Shown one piece after another: positions 26,932-34,941 of a stretch of DNA of 64,000 nt. Origin of the DNA: Halochromatium glycolicum (GTDB taxonomy: Bacteria; Pseudomonadota; Gammaproteobacteria; Chromatiales; Chromatiaceae); contig NZ_NRSJ01000005.1 in the NCBI RefSeq assembly GCF_016584085.1, positions 62,001 through 126,000 of the forward strand, in the 5' to 3' direction. Positions within the stretch are counted from its first letter, which is position 1, and each line of letters starts with the position of its first letter. A model generated the notes under the pieces. The model ran no database searches. It worked only from the letters and a program-made list of their open reading frames with translations, and was not told where the DNA came from. Position numbers and translations under genes: made by a program.

Positions 26932-27007
26932 TGGTGCGCCCTGTTGGAATCGAACCAACGACCACCTGATTAAAAGTCAGATGCTCTACCAGCTGAGCTA
27001 AGGGCGC
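26932..27007 (-). tRNA. tRNA-Lys (anticodon UUU)
   Basis: A 76-nt gene with encoded CCA. Acceptor strands GCGCCCT and AGGGCGC pair fully; the D-arm is AGCTCAGCTGGTAGAGC; the anticodon stem CTGAC/ATCAG-type arm holds the loop with TTT; the T-arm has GTTCGATTC. It is the integration target whose 3' end is duplicated at 25989-26030, and the intact copy stays functional. Confidence 0.97.
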
Positions 27008-27117
27008 GACGTCTCGAAACAAACGCCTAGTATACCGGACCAAGCGCGTCGCCGAAAGTTGTTAGACTGCGACATCTCAACCAGATTCCCGTATGGATTG
27101 CAGCAGCGCGCGTCGCG

Positions 27118-28680
27118 ATGGCGACCGACACTTGCGCCGAACATAGGGCGACTGAGGGTATGACGAATACGGATGCGCCGAAACAGGGCGGCGATGGGCA
27201 GGCGATTGGAGTCGCCCAGCGCTTCTTTCCGCTGGAGGCTCGCTTCGAGATCCGGCCGCTCGGCGCCGGGCTGATCAACGACACGCGACTGCTCAAGTGC
27301 AAGGCCGGACAGTTCGTGCTCCAGCGGATCAACGGTCTCGTGTTCAAGGATGCCGATGCGATCGACGCCAATCTGTTGTGCATCCAGGACTGGCTCGCCG
27401 GGCATCCCGATGCCGGCGTCCGCTTGCCCCGCTTAATGCGGGACAGCGACGGCCGGGCGACCCTCCGCGATGACAACGGCGACGCCTGGCGGTTGATGGA
27501 GTACATCGAGCATAGCCGGGTCTTGAAGCCGCTCGAGAATCCGCGCCAGGCACATGAGATCGGGCTCACGCTCGGGCGTTTTCACGTCGCCCTCGCCGAC
27601 CTGCCGCCAAGCCGGTTGAATCTGACCCTACCCGAGCTCCATGACACGCCCCAGTGCAGGGTCAAGCTCGATGCAGGGCTCAACGCCCCGGTCAGACCCC
27701 TTTGCGATGAGATCGAGATCGCGCTGGAACAGATCGAGGCACGCGCGGCACTGCTGCCGGTCCTGCAGCGCGCGAGATGCGATGGGACCTTGCCAACCAG
27801 GGTCACCCACGGCGATCCGAAGCTCGACAATGTCCTGTTCGCACAGGACTCGGACCGCGCGCTCTGCCTGATCGACCTGGATACCGTACAACCCGGTCTG
27901 CTGCATCATGACCTGGCCGATTGCTTGCGCTCCTGCTGCAATCGCGCGAGCGCACTCGGTGAAGAACCCTCGGCCGAGCTCGACCTCACGCTCGCCCGTG
28001 CCCTGATGAGCGGTTATTCCGAGGTCGCTGCACCCCTGTTCGATTCAGACGCGCTCGCCCTGCTCTACCCGGCGATCGCGCTGATCCCGCTCGAGCTAGC
28101 GATGCGGTTCCTGACCGACTATCTCGAGGGCGACCGCTATTTTCGCGTGACCGACCCATGTCAGAACCTGACGAAGGCGCAGATCCAACTGGCCTTGGTC
28201 GGCGATATCGAGGCCAAACGCAGCGAGATCGAAACGGTCATCGGGGATTGTTTTTCGACGCCACCGTCGACAGTTCGCCGGCGTGCGCGACGCCGGCCAG
28301 CGCCGCAGCCGAGGCTGGGGGAAGAGGCACTGCGGGAGCGCACGCAGGCTGTTCTCGAGCAGCTCGCCGACCTGCTCGAGCAGTTACGGCACCCGCGGGC
28401 AGCCGAGGTGAAAACGCTGGCGCAGCGCTTCGCTGAGGAGCCCGAGGCCGTCTGGCGGGCGATCAACGGCAATGACTGGTGGGCGGGGGCCGGCTCGCTC
28501 GCTGCAGAGACCATGGCGGATAACCCCGAACTCGATCCGCACAGCTGGCAGCTGCTGGTCCGGTCCTTCCGGGAGCTGCTGAGCGAGCTCGCCGAGCTGC
28601 TGCAGGCGCACGGTGAGCCGAACCCGGGTCTGGGCTCCTGGCTGCTCGCCTTCCGGAACTGGAACGCCAGCGAGGTTTAG
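27118..28680 (+). CDS. Phosphotransferase-fold (APH/choline kinase family) protein with C-terminal extension
   Basis: A 520-residue protein. The first 370 residues have the aminoglycoside phosphotransferase/kinase fold: GAGLINDTR nucleotide loop near 45, the catalytic THGDPKLDNVLF near 237, and metal-binding LIDLDTVQPGLLHHDLAD near 258. The pattern is closest to N-acetylhexosamine 1-kinase (NahK)-type sugar kinases. The last 140 residues, after an Arg/Pro linker, form a separate helical domain (LEQLADLLEQL, GSLAAETMADNPE) not normal for these kinases. ATG 27118 is used; ATG 27160 is an equally good start. Substrate unknown. Confidence 0.8.
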   Translation: MATDTCAEHRATEGMTNTDAPKQGGDGQAIGVAQRFFPLEARFEIRPLGAGLINDTRLLKCKAGQFVLQRINGLVFKDADAIDANLLCIQDWLAGHPDAGVRLPRLMRDSDGRATLRDDNGDAWRLMEYIEHSRVLKPLENPRQAHEIGLTLGRFHVALADLPPSRLNLTLPELHDTPQCRVKLDAGLNAPVRPLCDEIEIALEQIEARAALLPVLQRARCDGTLPTRVTHGDPKLDNVLFAQDSDRALCLIDLDTVQPGLLHHDLADCLRSCCNRASALGEEPSAELDLTLARALMSGYSEVAAPLFDSDALALLYPAIALIPLELAMRFLTDYLEGDRYFRVTDPCQNLTKAQIQLALVGDIEAKRSEIETVIGDCFSTPPSTVRRRARRRPAPQPRLGEEALRERTQAVLEQLADLLEQLRHPRAAEVKTLAQRFAEEPEAVWRAINGNDWWAGAGSLAAETMADNPELDPHSWQLLVRSFRELLSELAELLQAHGEPNPGLGSWLLAFRNWNASEV

Positions 28681-28838
28681 GAGACCCAAACGGGACAGGC
28701 CCGACTCAGGCCAGCTTCGCAGGCCTCGATGAGATAGCAGCCGCATCCTCCTGGGCGCTGCCTCATCCTGAACCCATTGGGCGTTCCGCGCCGCCATTCT
28801 GAAACGCCTGGTACTCGCCACCCGCTAACGGCTTCAGT

Positions 28839-30698
28839 ATGACCCAACATCTGACCGATGCCCTGGCACTGTTGACCGTGCTCGGGCTCGCAGCCCAATG
28901 GCTCGGTTGGCGGCTGCAGATCCCGGCGATCGTTCTACTCAGCCTCGGTGGGCTGTTGATCGGTCCGATCCTGGGCCTGTTCCGTCCCAGCGAGGCCCTC
29001 GGCGAGGCCTACCAACCGTTGATCAACCTTGCTGTCGCAGCGATCCTGTTCGAGGGTGGCCTGTCGCTGCACCTCGCCGAGCTGAAACAATCCGCCGCGG
29101 TCGTCAATCGGCTCGTCACCCTGAACGTCGCGCTTGGGCTGGCGCTTACCGCGGTCGCAGCGCACTGGATCGCCGGGCTGTCTTGGCCGGTTGCAGTGAT
29201 CTTCGCCGCCATCCTGATCGTCACCGGCCCGACGGTGATCCTGCCGCTGCTGCGCCAGGCACGTCTGAAACGGCGTCCGGCCGCCTATCTGAAATGGGAA
29301 GGGATCGTCAATGACCCGATCGGCGCCGTGCTGGTCGTGGTGCTGTTCGATTACTTCGCGGGTGTGGGCAGCGGGAACAGCCCCGCCCCGCTCGATGAGA
29401 CCCTGCTGCACACGGCCCTCGGGGTGCTCAGCGCCCTGGCCTTGGGCGGCATCGGGGGCTGGCTGCTCGGCCGGACCTTCCTGGCCGGTCAGGTCCCGGA
29501 ATACCTCAAGGGGCCGATCGCGCTGGCCGCGGCGATCGGCGTCTATTCCCTCGCCAACCTGGTGCTTCACGAGGCCGGTCTGATCGCGGCAACGGTGCTC
29601 GGGATCGTGCTCGGCAACATGAATCTCCCGAGCATCGGCGAGATACGCCGCTTCAAAGAATACATCGCCATCCTGCTCGTCTCCGGTGTGTTCATATTGC
29701 TCACCGCGGACCTGGACCCGGACATCATGTCGGCGATGGATTGGCGCAGCGCGGCCCTGGTCGCGGTGGTGATCTTCCTGGTGCGTCCGGTCTCGGTCTG
29801 GATCGCGACGATCGGAGCCGGGATGAGCTGGCAAGAGCGGGTGCTGGTGGGCTGGATCGCGCCGCGCGGCGTGGTTGCTGCAGCCGTCGCCGGGGTCTTC
29901 GGGCCGGCGCTGGCTGAGCAAGGCTTCCCCGGTGCCGAGCAGCTGTTGCCGCTGGTCTTCACGCTGATCCTGCTCACGGTGGCGTTGCATGGCCTGAGCC
30001 TGGGCTGGCTGGCGCGGCGGCTCGACCTGAGCGCGCAACGCCGCGGCGGACTCATCATCGCCGGCGCGACCGCCTGGAGCACCGGGCTCGCCAAGGCGCT
30101 GCATGAGCGTCAGATCCCCGTCATCGTTGCCGATAATGCCTGGCACCGTTTGCGCAACGCCCGGCTTGCCGGTGTGCCAGTGTTCTTCGGCGAGCTGCTC
30201 TCCGAGCATGCCGAGCACGCGCTGGAGCTGGGCGCGTTCCGCTCGCTGTTGGCGCTGACCAATAACGACGCCTACAACGCCCTCGTCTGTGCCCATTTCG
30301 CGCCGGAGCTCGGGCGCCAGCGCGTCTACCAGCTCGCGAGCGGGGATCGGGCCGAGGCCCGCCGTCCAGCGCCCGGTGTCCGCGGCCGCACCGCGTTCTC
30401 CGCAGACGTGCAATACGAAGACCTGCAGCGGCACTGGTACCAAGGCTGGGGTTTTCACGGGTCGCGCATCACGGAGAGCTTCGACCTCGACGCCTTCAGG
30501 AAGGCGCTGCCGAAGGACGCGATCCCGCTGCTGATCATCGATGAGCACGGCGAGGTCAGCGTGCTGGAACACGCCAAACCGCTCAAGGCACTGGCCGGGC
30601 AACGCGTCCTCTGGTTCGGCTGCAAGTCGGCCTGCGAGACCGACGAGACAGCACCGGAACCGGCGGTAAGCCTGGAAACAAACCAGGCCGAGCGCTGA
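28839..30698 (+). CDS. NhaP/KefB-type cation:proton antiporter with TrkA-N domain
   Basis: A 619-residue CPA-family antiporter. About twelve membrane segments fill residues 1-390, including the conserved FEGGLSL segment, the LRQARLK loop, and WIAPRGVVAAAVA near 345, typical of NhaP proteins. Residues from about 400 form a Rossmann-type regulatory (TrkA-N/RCK) domain (GGLIIAGATAWSTGLAKAL) that usually binds nucleotide. Exports Na+ or K+ in exchange for protons. Monocistronic; it converges with the CPBP protease gene 20 bp later. Confidence 0.9.
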   Translation: MTQHLTDALALLTVLGLAAQWLGWRLQIPAIVLLSLGGLLIGPILGLFRPSEALGEAYQPLINLAVAAILFEGGLSLHLAELKQSAAVVNRLVTLNVALGLALTAVAAHWIAGLSWPVAVIFAAILIVTGPTVILPLLRQARLKRRPAAYLKWEGIVNDPIGAVLVVVLFDYFAGVGSGNSPAPLDETLLHTALGVLSALALGGIGGWLLGRTFLAGQVPEYLKGPIALAAAIGVYSLANLVLHEAGLIAATVLGIVLGNMNLPSIGEIRRFKEYIAILLVSGVFILLTADLDPDIMSAMDWRSAALVAVVIFLVRPVSVWIATIGAGMSWQERVLVGWIAPRGVVAAAVAGVFGPALAEQGFPGAEQLLPLVFTLILLTVALHGLSLGWLARRLDLSAQRRGGLIIAGATAWSTGLAKALHERQIPVIVADNAWHRLRNARLAGVPVFFGELLSEHAEHALELGAFRSLLALTNNDAYNALVCAHFAPELGRQRVYQLASGDRAEARRPAPGVRGRTAFSADVQYEDLQRHWYQGWGFHGSRITESFDLDAFRKALPKDAIPLLIIDEHGEVSVLEHAKPLKALAGQRVLWFGCKSACETDETAPEPAVSLETNQAER

Positions 30699-30718
30699 TC
30701 ACCCGCCCCAGCGCATTC

Positions 30719-31630
30719 TCAACATCCCACCGACGGCGACCGTGTGCTCATTCGCCAGAAGGCCCATGCAATCACCGCGATCCAGACGGCCCCGAGCCAA
30801 CCGATGACCCCGTCATAGTGACCCGCGAGGAACGCAAGCTCTGAGGCCTCGTCACCATCGGTCACACGTCGGGTCAGCTGGATCACGAAGACCCAACCAG
30901 CGTGCAGACCGATACACCAGCCGATGTGACCGGAGCGCTCGCGGACGAGCGCCAACAAGATGCCTGCGACGAACAGCGCGACCAGCGAGTCCAGATGCTG
31001 CCACTGGAAGAAACCCGTGAATACATGGATGAACATGGCCCAGGCGCCAGGCCAATCGAACGCCTGCCCTGCCGGTAGGGCGTGCGGTTTCAGAAAGTGC
31101 ACGACAGCATAGAGTGCTGCCGAGCCGGACGCCGCAGCGGCGACACCGGCCCCACGTCGAATCTTCGAGTAGAGCGCGCCACGAAAGAAGGTCTCCTCGA
31201 GCAGACCGATCAGCAGACCGCCAATCAGCGCTGCGACGGCCTTCTGTAGCAGGCCCCACAGCTCGCCCGACCAGTCCGGATCGGGTACACGCACGCCGAG
31301 TCCGAGTTCAAGCAGCACCAGCACCAGCAGGCTGAGCACGCCGAAGAGCCAGCCCCGCTTCACCGTTTCGATGAACCGAGGCCTTCCGAGCGCGAAGCCC
31401 AGCGACTCTCGGTCCGCGAGGTCCAGCCAGCGCAGGAAGGGCCAGAGGCCGGCCAGGATCAAGACCTGCGCCAGGCGCCCCATCACGCGCTGGGGCTCGT
31501 AGTCGATCCAACCGGTCTGCATGACCGGGTAGGTCAGTACCACCGCAAGCGTCAGCGCGCAGAACAGATAGCCGAAGAAGAGCGCGGTTTGGCGCAGCGC
31601 GAAGAACCAGTCCTGGCGTGGGGGGCGCAT
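30719..31630 (-). CDS. CPBP-family intramembrane metalloprotease
   Basis: A 303-residue integral membrane protein with about seven membrane segments. The CPBP/Abi motifs are E145-E146-x3-R150 (LLEETFFRG), H178 (YAVVHFLKPH) and H-containing GWCIGLHAGWVF near 245, which together form the active site of Rce1-type proteases. Substrates are unknown. It lies 42 bp after the NAD(P)-binding protein gene on the same strand, so it may be the third gene of the ubiG transcript. Confidence 0.88.
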   Translation of the reverse strand: MRPPRQDWFFALRQTALFFGYLFCALTLAVVLTYPVMQTGWIDYEPQRVMGRLAQVLILAGLWPFLRWLDLADRESLGFALGRPRFIETVKRGWLFGVLSLLVLVLLELGLGVRVPDPDWSGELWGLLQKAVAALIGGLLIGLLEETFFRGALYSKIRRGAGVAAAASGSAALYAVVHFLKPHALPAGQAFDWPGAWAMFIHVFTGFFQWQHLDSLVALFVAGILLALVRERSGHIGWCIGLHAGWVFVIQLTRRVTDGDEASELAFLAGHYDGVIGWLGAVWIAVIAWAFWRMSTRSPSVGC

Positions 31631-31672
31631 CCGTATCGGATCGGGGCGGCCTGTGTCGGGGGCGCGCAGGAC

Positions 31673-32284
31673 TCAGCTGACCGCCGGTGCCTGGTGCAGG
31701 TAGCGATCGTCGACGAGCTGCTGCAGCACGAAATCGGCGACATCGGCGCGCGCGATCCGGGTCGCCTTGATCGATGGATCGGTCCCACTGCGATAGTCAC
31801 CGGTCGCAGGCCCATCGGTCAGCCCGCCGGGTCGAACGATGGTCCAATCCAGCCCGCTGCGCTTGATCAGTGCCTCCTGCTCCTCCTTGGCGGCCATGAT
31901 CCGCTTCAGCGTCAATTGCATCAGTACCCGGAAGAAGCCGGGCACCTGATCTCGGCTATCGCCGACCCCGAGCGAGGTCACCGCGACCAGGCGCTTGATC
32001 TGGAGACGCTGCATGCCGTCGATGATCCGCGCCGTGCCCTCGGCCTCGACCGGGTCCTTGCCGCCATGGCTGCCGAGCACGCAGACCACTGCGTCAGCGC
32101 CGTCGAGGCAGCGGTCGACGGCAGCCTGGTCGAGCACATCGCCGGCAACCACTTCCAAGCCGGGCACCGCGTCCAGCTTCTCTGGTGCGCGCGCGAGCGC
32201 CCGCACCGAGTCACCCCTCGCCAATGCCTGCGTCAGGACCTGTCGGCCGGTGCCGCCGGTGGCGCCGAAGAGGGCGATCTTCAT
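31673..32284 (-). CDS. NAD(P)-binding protein, atypical short-chain dehydrogenase
   Basis: A 203-residue Rossmann-fold protein of the atypical SDR (biliverdin reductase B/NmrA-like) group. The nucleotide-binding loop GATGGTGRQV is at residues 8-17; LVAVTSLGVGDS and WTIVRPGGLTDG follow at the expected distances. No catalytic YxxxK is evident. Its ATG overlaps the ubiG stop (ATGA), so the two are translationally coupled. A role in quinone metabolism is suggested only by that coupling. Confidence 0.82.
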   Translation of the reverse strand: MKIALFGATGGTGRQVLTQALARGDSVRALARAPEKLDAVPGLEVVAGDVLDQAAVDRCLDGADAVVCVLGSHGGKDPVEAEGTARIIDGMQRLQIKRLVAVTSLGVGDSRDQVPGFFRVLMQLTLKRIMAAKEEQEALIKRSGLDWTIVRPGGLTDGPATGDYRSGTDPSIKATRIARADVADFVLQQLVDDRYLHQAPAVS

Positions 32285-33081
32285 ACGCTGGCCTCGGCTG
32301 GGGTCGAGCTGGCCTGGTCCGCCGTCACCGATCCGTTAGCGCGTCGAAAGACCATCATATAATTCACCGCCATCGAGCTGGAAAACTTGAATACCCGATT
32401 GAATGGATTGACACGCACACCGGTGCGGTCCACCGGCACCATCTCAGCGCCGAGGCCATCCGTCAACTCGTCTGGCTTGACCAGCTTGCGATAGTGATGC
32501 GTCCCCTTCGGCAGCCAGCCGAGGATACGCTCCGCCCCGAAGATCGCGGTCACCCAGGCGAGCGGCGTGCGGTTGATGGTCGCGACCACCATCACGCCGC
32601 CAGGCCGCACTAGGCGGGCACAATCGGCCAGGAAATCGGGCAGGTGATCGACGTGCTCGACGACCTCCATATTCAGGACAGCGTCGAACGTCTTGCCCTC
32701 GCGCGCAAGATCGTGCGCGGTGACCAACCGGTATGTCACGTCCAAGCCACTCCAGCCCGCGTGGATCTGCGAGACGCGGATATTCTTCTCGGTGATCTCG
32801 GTGCCGGTGACCCGCGCCCCGAGCCGCGCCATTGACTCGCTGAGTATCCCACCGCCGCAGCCGATGTCGAGGATCTCCAGCCCCTCGAGCGGCCGCTCTG
32901 CCCTGGCATCGCGGGCGAACACGCGGCAGAGCTGCGCGCGAATGTAGTCGACCCGGAACCGGTTGAGCTTGTGCAGCGGCCAGAATGGCCCTTGATCGTC
33001 CCACCAACGATGGGCAAGCTTCTCGAAGTAGGCAACCTCGTCCGGATCGATATCGGGGGCACTGAGATGGATAGCGGTCAT
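32281..33081 (-). CDS. ubiG: Ubiquinone biosynthesis O-methyltransferase UbiG
   Basis: A SAM-dependent enzyme of 266 residues catalysing both O-methylations of ubiquinone synthesis. The N-terminus DPDEVAYFEKLAHRWWDDQGPF and the SAM motif LDIGCGGGILSESMARLGA are characteristic of UbiG. The amphipathic membrane-binding region (GWLPKGTHHYRKLVKPDEL) is present. The frame is open upstream to 33297, but ATG 33081 gives the standard start. It overlaps the following gene by 4 nt. Ubiquinone is needed here both for respiration and for the photosynthetic cyclic chain. Confidence 0.95.
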   Translation of the reverse strand: MTAIHLSAPDIDPDEVAYFEKLAHRWWDDQGPFWPLHKLNRFRVDYIRAQLCRVFARDARAERPLEGLEILDIGCGGGILSESMARLGARVTGTEITEKNIRVSQIHAGWSGLDVTYRLVTAHDLAREGKTFDAVLNMEVVEHVDHLPDFLADCARLVRPGGVMVVATINRTPLAWVTAIFGAERILGWLPKGTHHYRKLVKPDELTDGLGAEMVPVDRTGVRVNPFNRVFKFSSSMAVNYMMVFRRANGSVTADQASSTPAEASV

Positions 33082-33137
33082 GGTTGATCGTCTGGGTGTT
33101 CCTAAACAGTGTTCCAAGTCGTGCTCGGGATGCTCTA

Positions 33138-33221
33138 TTGCAAGCGTCGATTCCAGTCTGTTCGGCAAGCCTTGAGTCGAGTCTGCCTTGCAAGCGTCGA
33201 TTCCAGTCTCTCCGGCAAGCC
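33138..33221. repeat. Direct repeat of 34 bp before ubiG and the first CNNM gene
   Basis: 33138-33171 and 33188-33221 are copies of the same 34-bp sequence beginning TTGCAAGCGTCGATTCCAGT, differing at two positions, with start points 50 bp apart. They lie in the divergent region, where promoters of ubiG and the CNNM gene must be. No gene lies in this 390-bp stretch (33082-33473). Confidence 0.85.
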
Positions 33222-33473
33222 GCGGCCCGGTTCTGTTGTGCGCTGAGCACGCCTCGGTTAGCCTCGCGACCTTGCAGAGCAGCCGGTCTTCCCGCATTGA
33301 CCCAACATCAAGACCCAGCGCCTTCCCTCGATACAGCCTTGGCGGCTGCGCCAGCAGATGCCGCCGACGGACTCGACGCGCTGCTCAGCGGGGCATTGGC
33401 GTTGCCGGCTGCGTTCGCAGCCGAGATCAGCGCCTTCTTGAGCTTCGATCCGGCACTCCTTGCCGCACCGGAT

Positions 33474-34940
33474 ATGGTCGTCCGGCTGCTGTTGCAGGCC
33501 CTGCTCCTACTCGGGTCAGCGTTCTTTTCGGGGTCTGAGACCGCGTTGTTCTCACTCTCGCGGCTCGACCTGCAAGAGCTGCGCCGCCGTCGCCATCCAC
33601 GCATCGACACCCTGCAGGCACTGCTGGATCAGCCGCGCCGACTGATCATCTCGGTGCTCTGCGGAAATCAGCTCATCAACATCGCCGCCGTCGCCAACAT
33701 GACCGGCATCCTGATGACCCTCTATGGCGAAGAGCGGGCCGGGGTGATCAACATCGTGATCATGGTCCCATTGCTGCTGCTGCTTGGCGAGGTCACGCCC
33801 AAGACCATCGCGATGTCGGACCCGGTCCGGGTCAGTGCAGGGATGGTCGCCGCACCGATGGGGCTCTGGGTCCGTCTGGTGACGCCGCTTCGGGTTGCAC
33901 TGCGCCTGATCTCGGACCAGGTGACCACCTGGATCGTGGGACGCGAGATCGCCCCGGCGAATATCCTGCAGATCGACGAGTTCCGCTCGTTGGTCGATCA
34001 GGTCGCCGACGAAGGTGAGCTGCAGGCGACCGAACGGACGCTGATCTACCATCTGCTCGATGCGGGCGCGACCGAGATCGTCGAGATCATGACGCCGCGC
34101 ACGCGCATGGCCTTCATCGACGGCGATCTGCCCGTTGACGAGGCGTTGAGGCAATTCAAGGCCCTGCGCCATTCGCGCGTCCCGGTCTTCCGCGGTCAGC
34201 GGGACAACCTGCTCGGCTTCATGCAGCTCGAGGACGTGCTGCCGTTGATGCTGGACCAGCCCGATCTGAGCGATCTCCAAATCGAAGGCCTACTGCGGCC
34301 GCTGGTGGTGGCGCCGCCGACCAAGCGCGTCGACGAGATGTTCGATTTCTTCCAGGAGAACCGGACCCGCGCTGCGCTGGTGATCGATGAGTTCGGCGGT
34401 GTCGAGGGCATCATCACGATGCGCGACGTGCTGACCTTCATCTTCGGACACCTCTCCGGTGAGGCCAAAGGCCAGGCGATGTATCTGGAGCGCGACGAGA
34501 ACCTCTATGAGGTCCCCGGCGACATGAAGCTCACCGACTTCAACGACCTCACCAACTTCGGCATCTGGGACCCACGGATGACCACCATCGCCGGCGTCGC
34601 CTTCCGCCATCTCGACCGCCTGCCGCAAGAAGGGGATCGGGTCCGGGTCGAGGATTGCGAGATCCAGGTGCTGGCGATGGACGGGCATCGCATCGCCCGG
34701 GTACGGGTCTCGCGCGGGGCGGTTGCGGACGCCGAGCCCGAGCAGTCCCCGAACACCGACCAAGGCGCCAGCGCCGATGCGCCGGCGCAATCGATGGCAT
34801 CCGAACCCGCGCCCTCCCCAGAGCCGACTACCGACCCAGCCGCCGGCTCAGCCGCCGGTTCAGCCGCCGGTTCAGCCGCCGGTTCAGCCGCCGGTTCAGC
34901 CGCCGGAAAGAGCGAATCAGAGTCCAGGGCGGAGCGCTGA
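33474..34940 (+). CDS. CNNM/CorC-family transporter, first copy
   Basis: A 488-residue membrane protein of the hemolysin C/CNNM group, proposed in magnesium or cobalt efflux. Order: DUF21 membrane domain (SGSETALFSLSRLDLQEL; LLLLGEVTPKTIAMSD), a CBS pair (MTPRTRMAFIDGD; ALVIDEFGGVEGIITMRDVL) and a CorC_HlyC domain (EVPGDMKLTDFNDLTNFG). The frame is open from 33084 and TTG 33297 is a possible start; ATG 33474 lies just before the first membrane segment. The C-terminus holds a 12-bp tandem repeat coding for AGSA units. It is followed by a second copy, one nucleotide from its stop. Confidence 0.88.
   Translation: MVVRLLLQALLLLGSAFFSGSETALFSLSRLDLQELRRRRHPRIDTLQALLDQPRRLIISVLCGNQLINIAAVANMTGILMTLYGEERAGVINIVIMVPLLLLLGEVTPKTIAMSDPVRVSAGMVAAPMGLWVRLVTPLRVALRLISDQVTTWIVGREIAPANILQIDEFRSLVDQVADEGELQATERTLIYHLLDAGATEIVEIMTPRTRMAFIDGDLPVDEALRQFKALRHSRVPVFRGQRDNLLGFMQLEDVLPLMLDQPDLSDLQIEGLLRPLVVAPPTKRVDEMFDFFQENRTRAALVIDEFGGVEGIITMRDVLTFIFGHLSGEAKGQAMYLERDENLYEVPGDMKLTDFNDLTNFGIWDPRMTTIAGVAFRHLDRLPQEGDRVRVEDCEIQVLAMDGHRIARVRVSRGAVADAEPEQSPNTDQGASADAPAQSMASEPAPSPEPTTDPAAGSAAGSAAGSAAGSAAGSAAGKSESESRAER
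34839..34907 (+). repeat. In-frame 12-bp minisatellite in the CNNM gene
   Basis: Five full units GCCGCCGGYTCA plus a partial sixth, coding for repeated Ala-Ala-Gly-Ser near the C-terminus of the first CNNM protein. Being a multiple of three, copy-number changes keep the frame. Confidence 0.95.
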
Positions 34941-34941
34941 G

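Noticed and set aside
28935-30602. 555-residue open frame on the minus strand opposite the antiporter gene
   Set aside because: Its product is rich in Arg, Gln, Asp and His with no hydrophobic core. The plus frame encodes a textbook antiporter; the antisense frame is open only because of high GC at third positions.
34839-34907. CRISPR-like array
   Set aside because: Units are 12 bp with no spacers and encode an in-frame protein repeat. No cas gene or spaced repeat array is present anywhere in the window.
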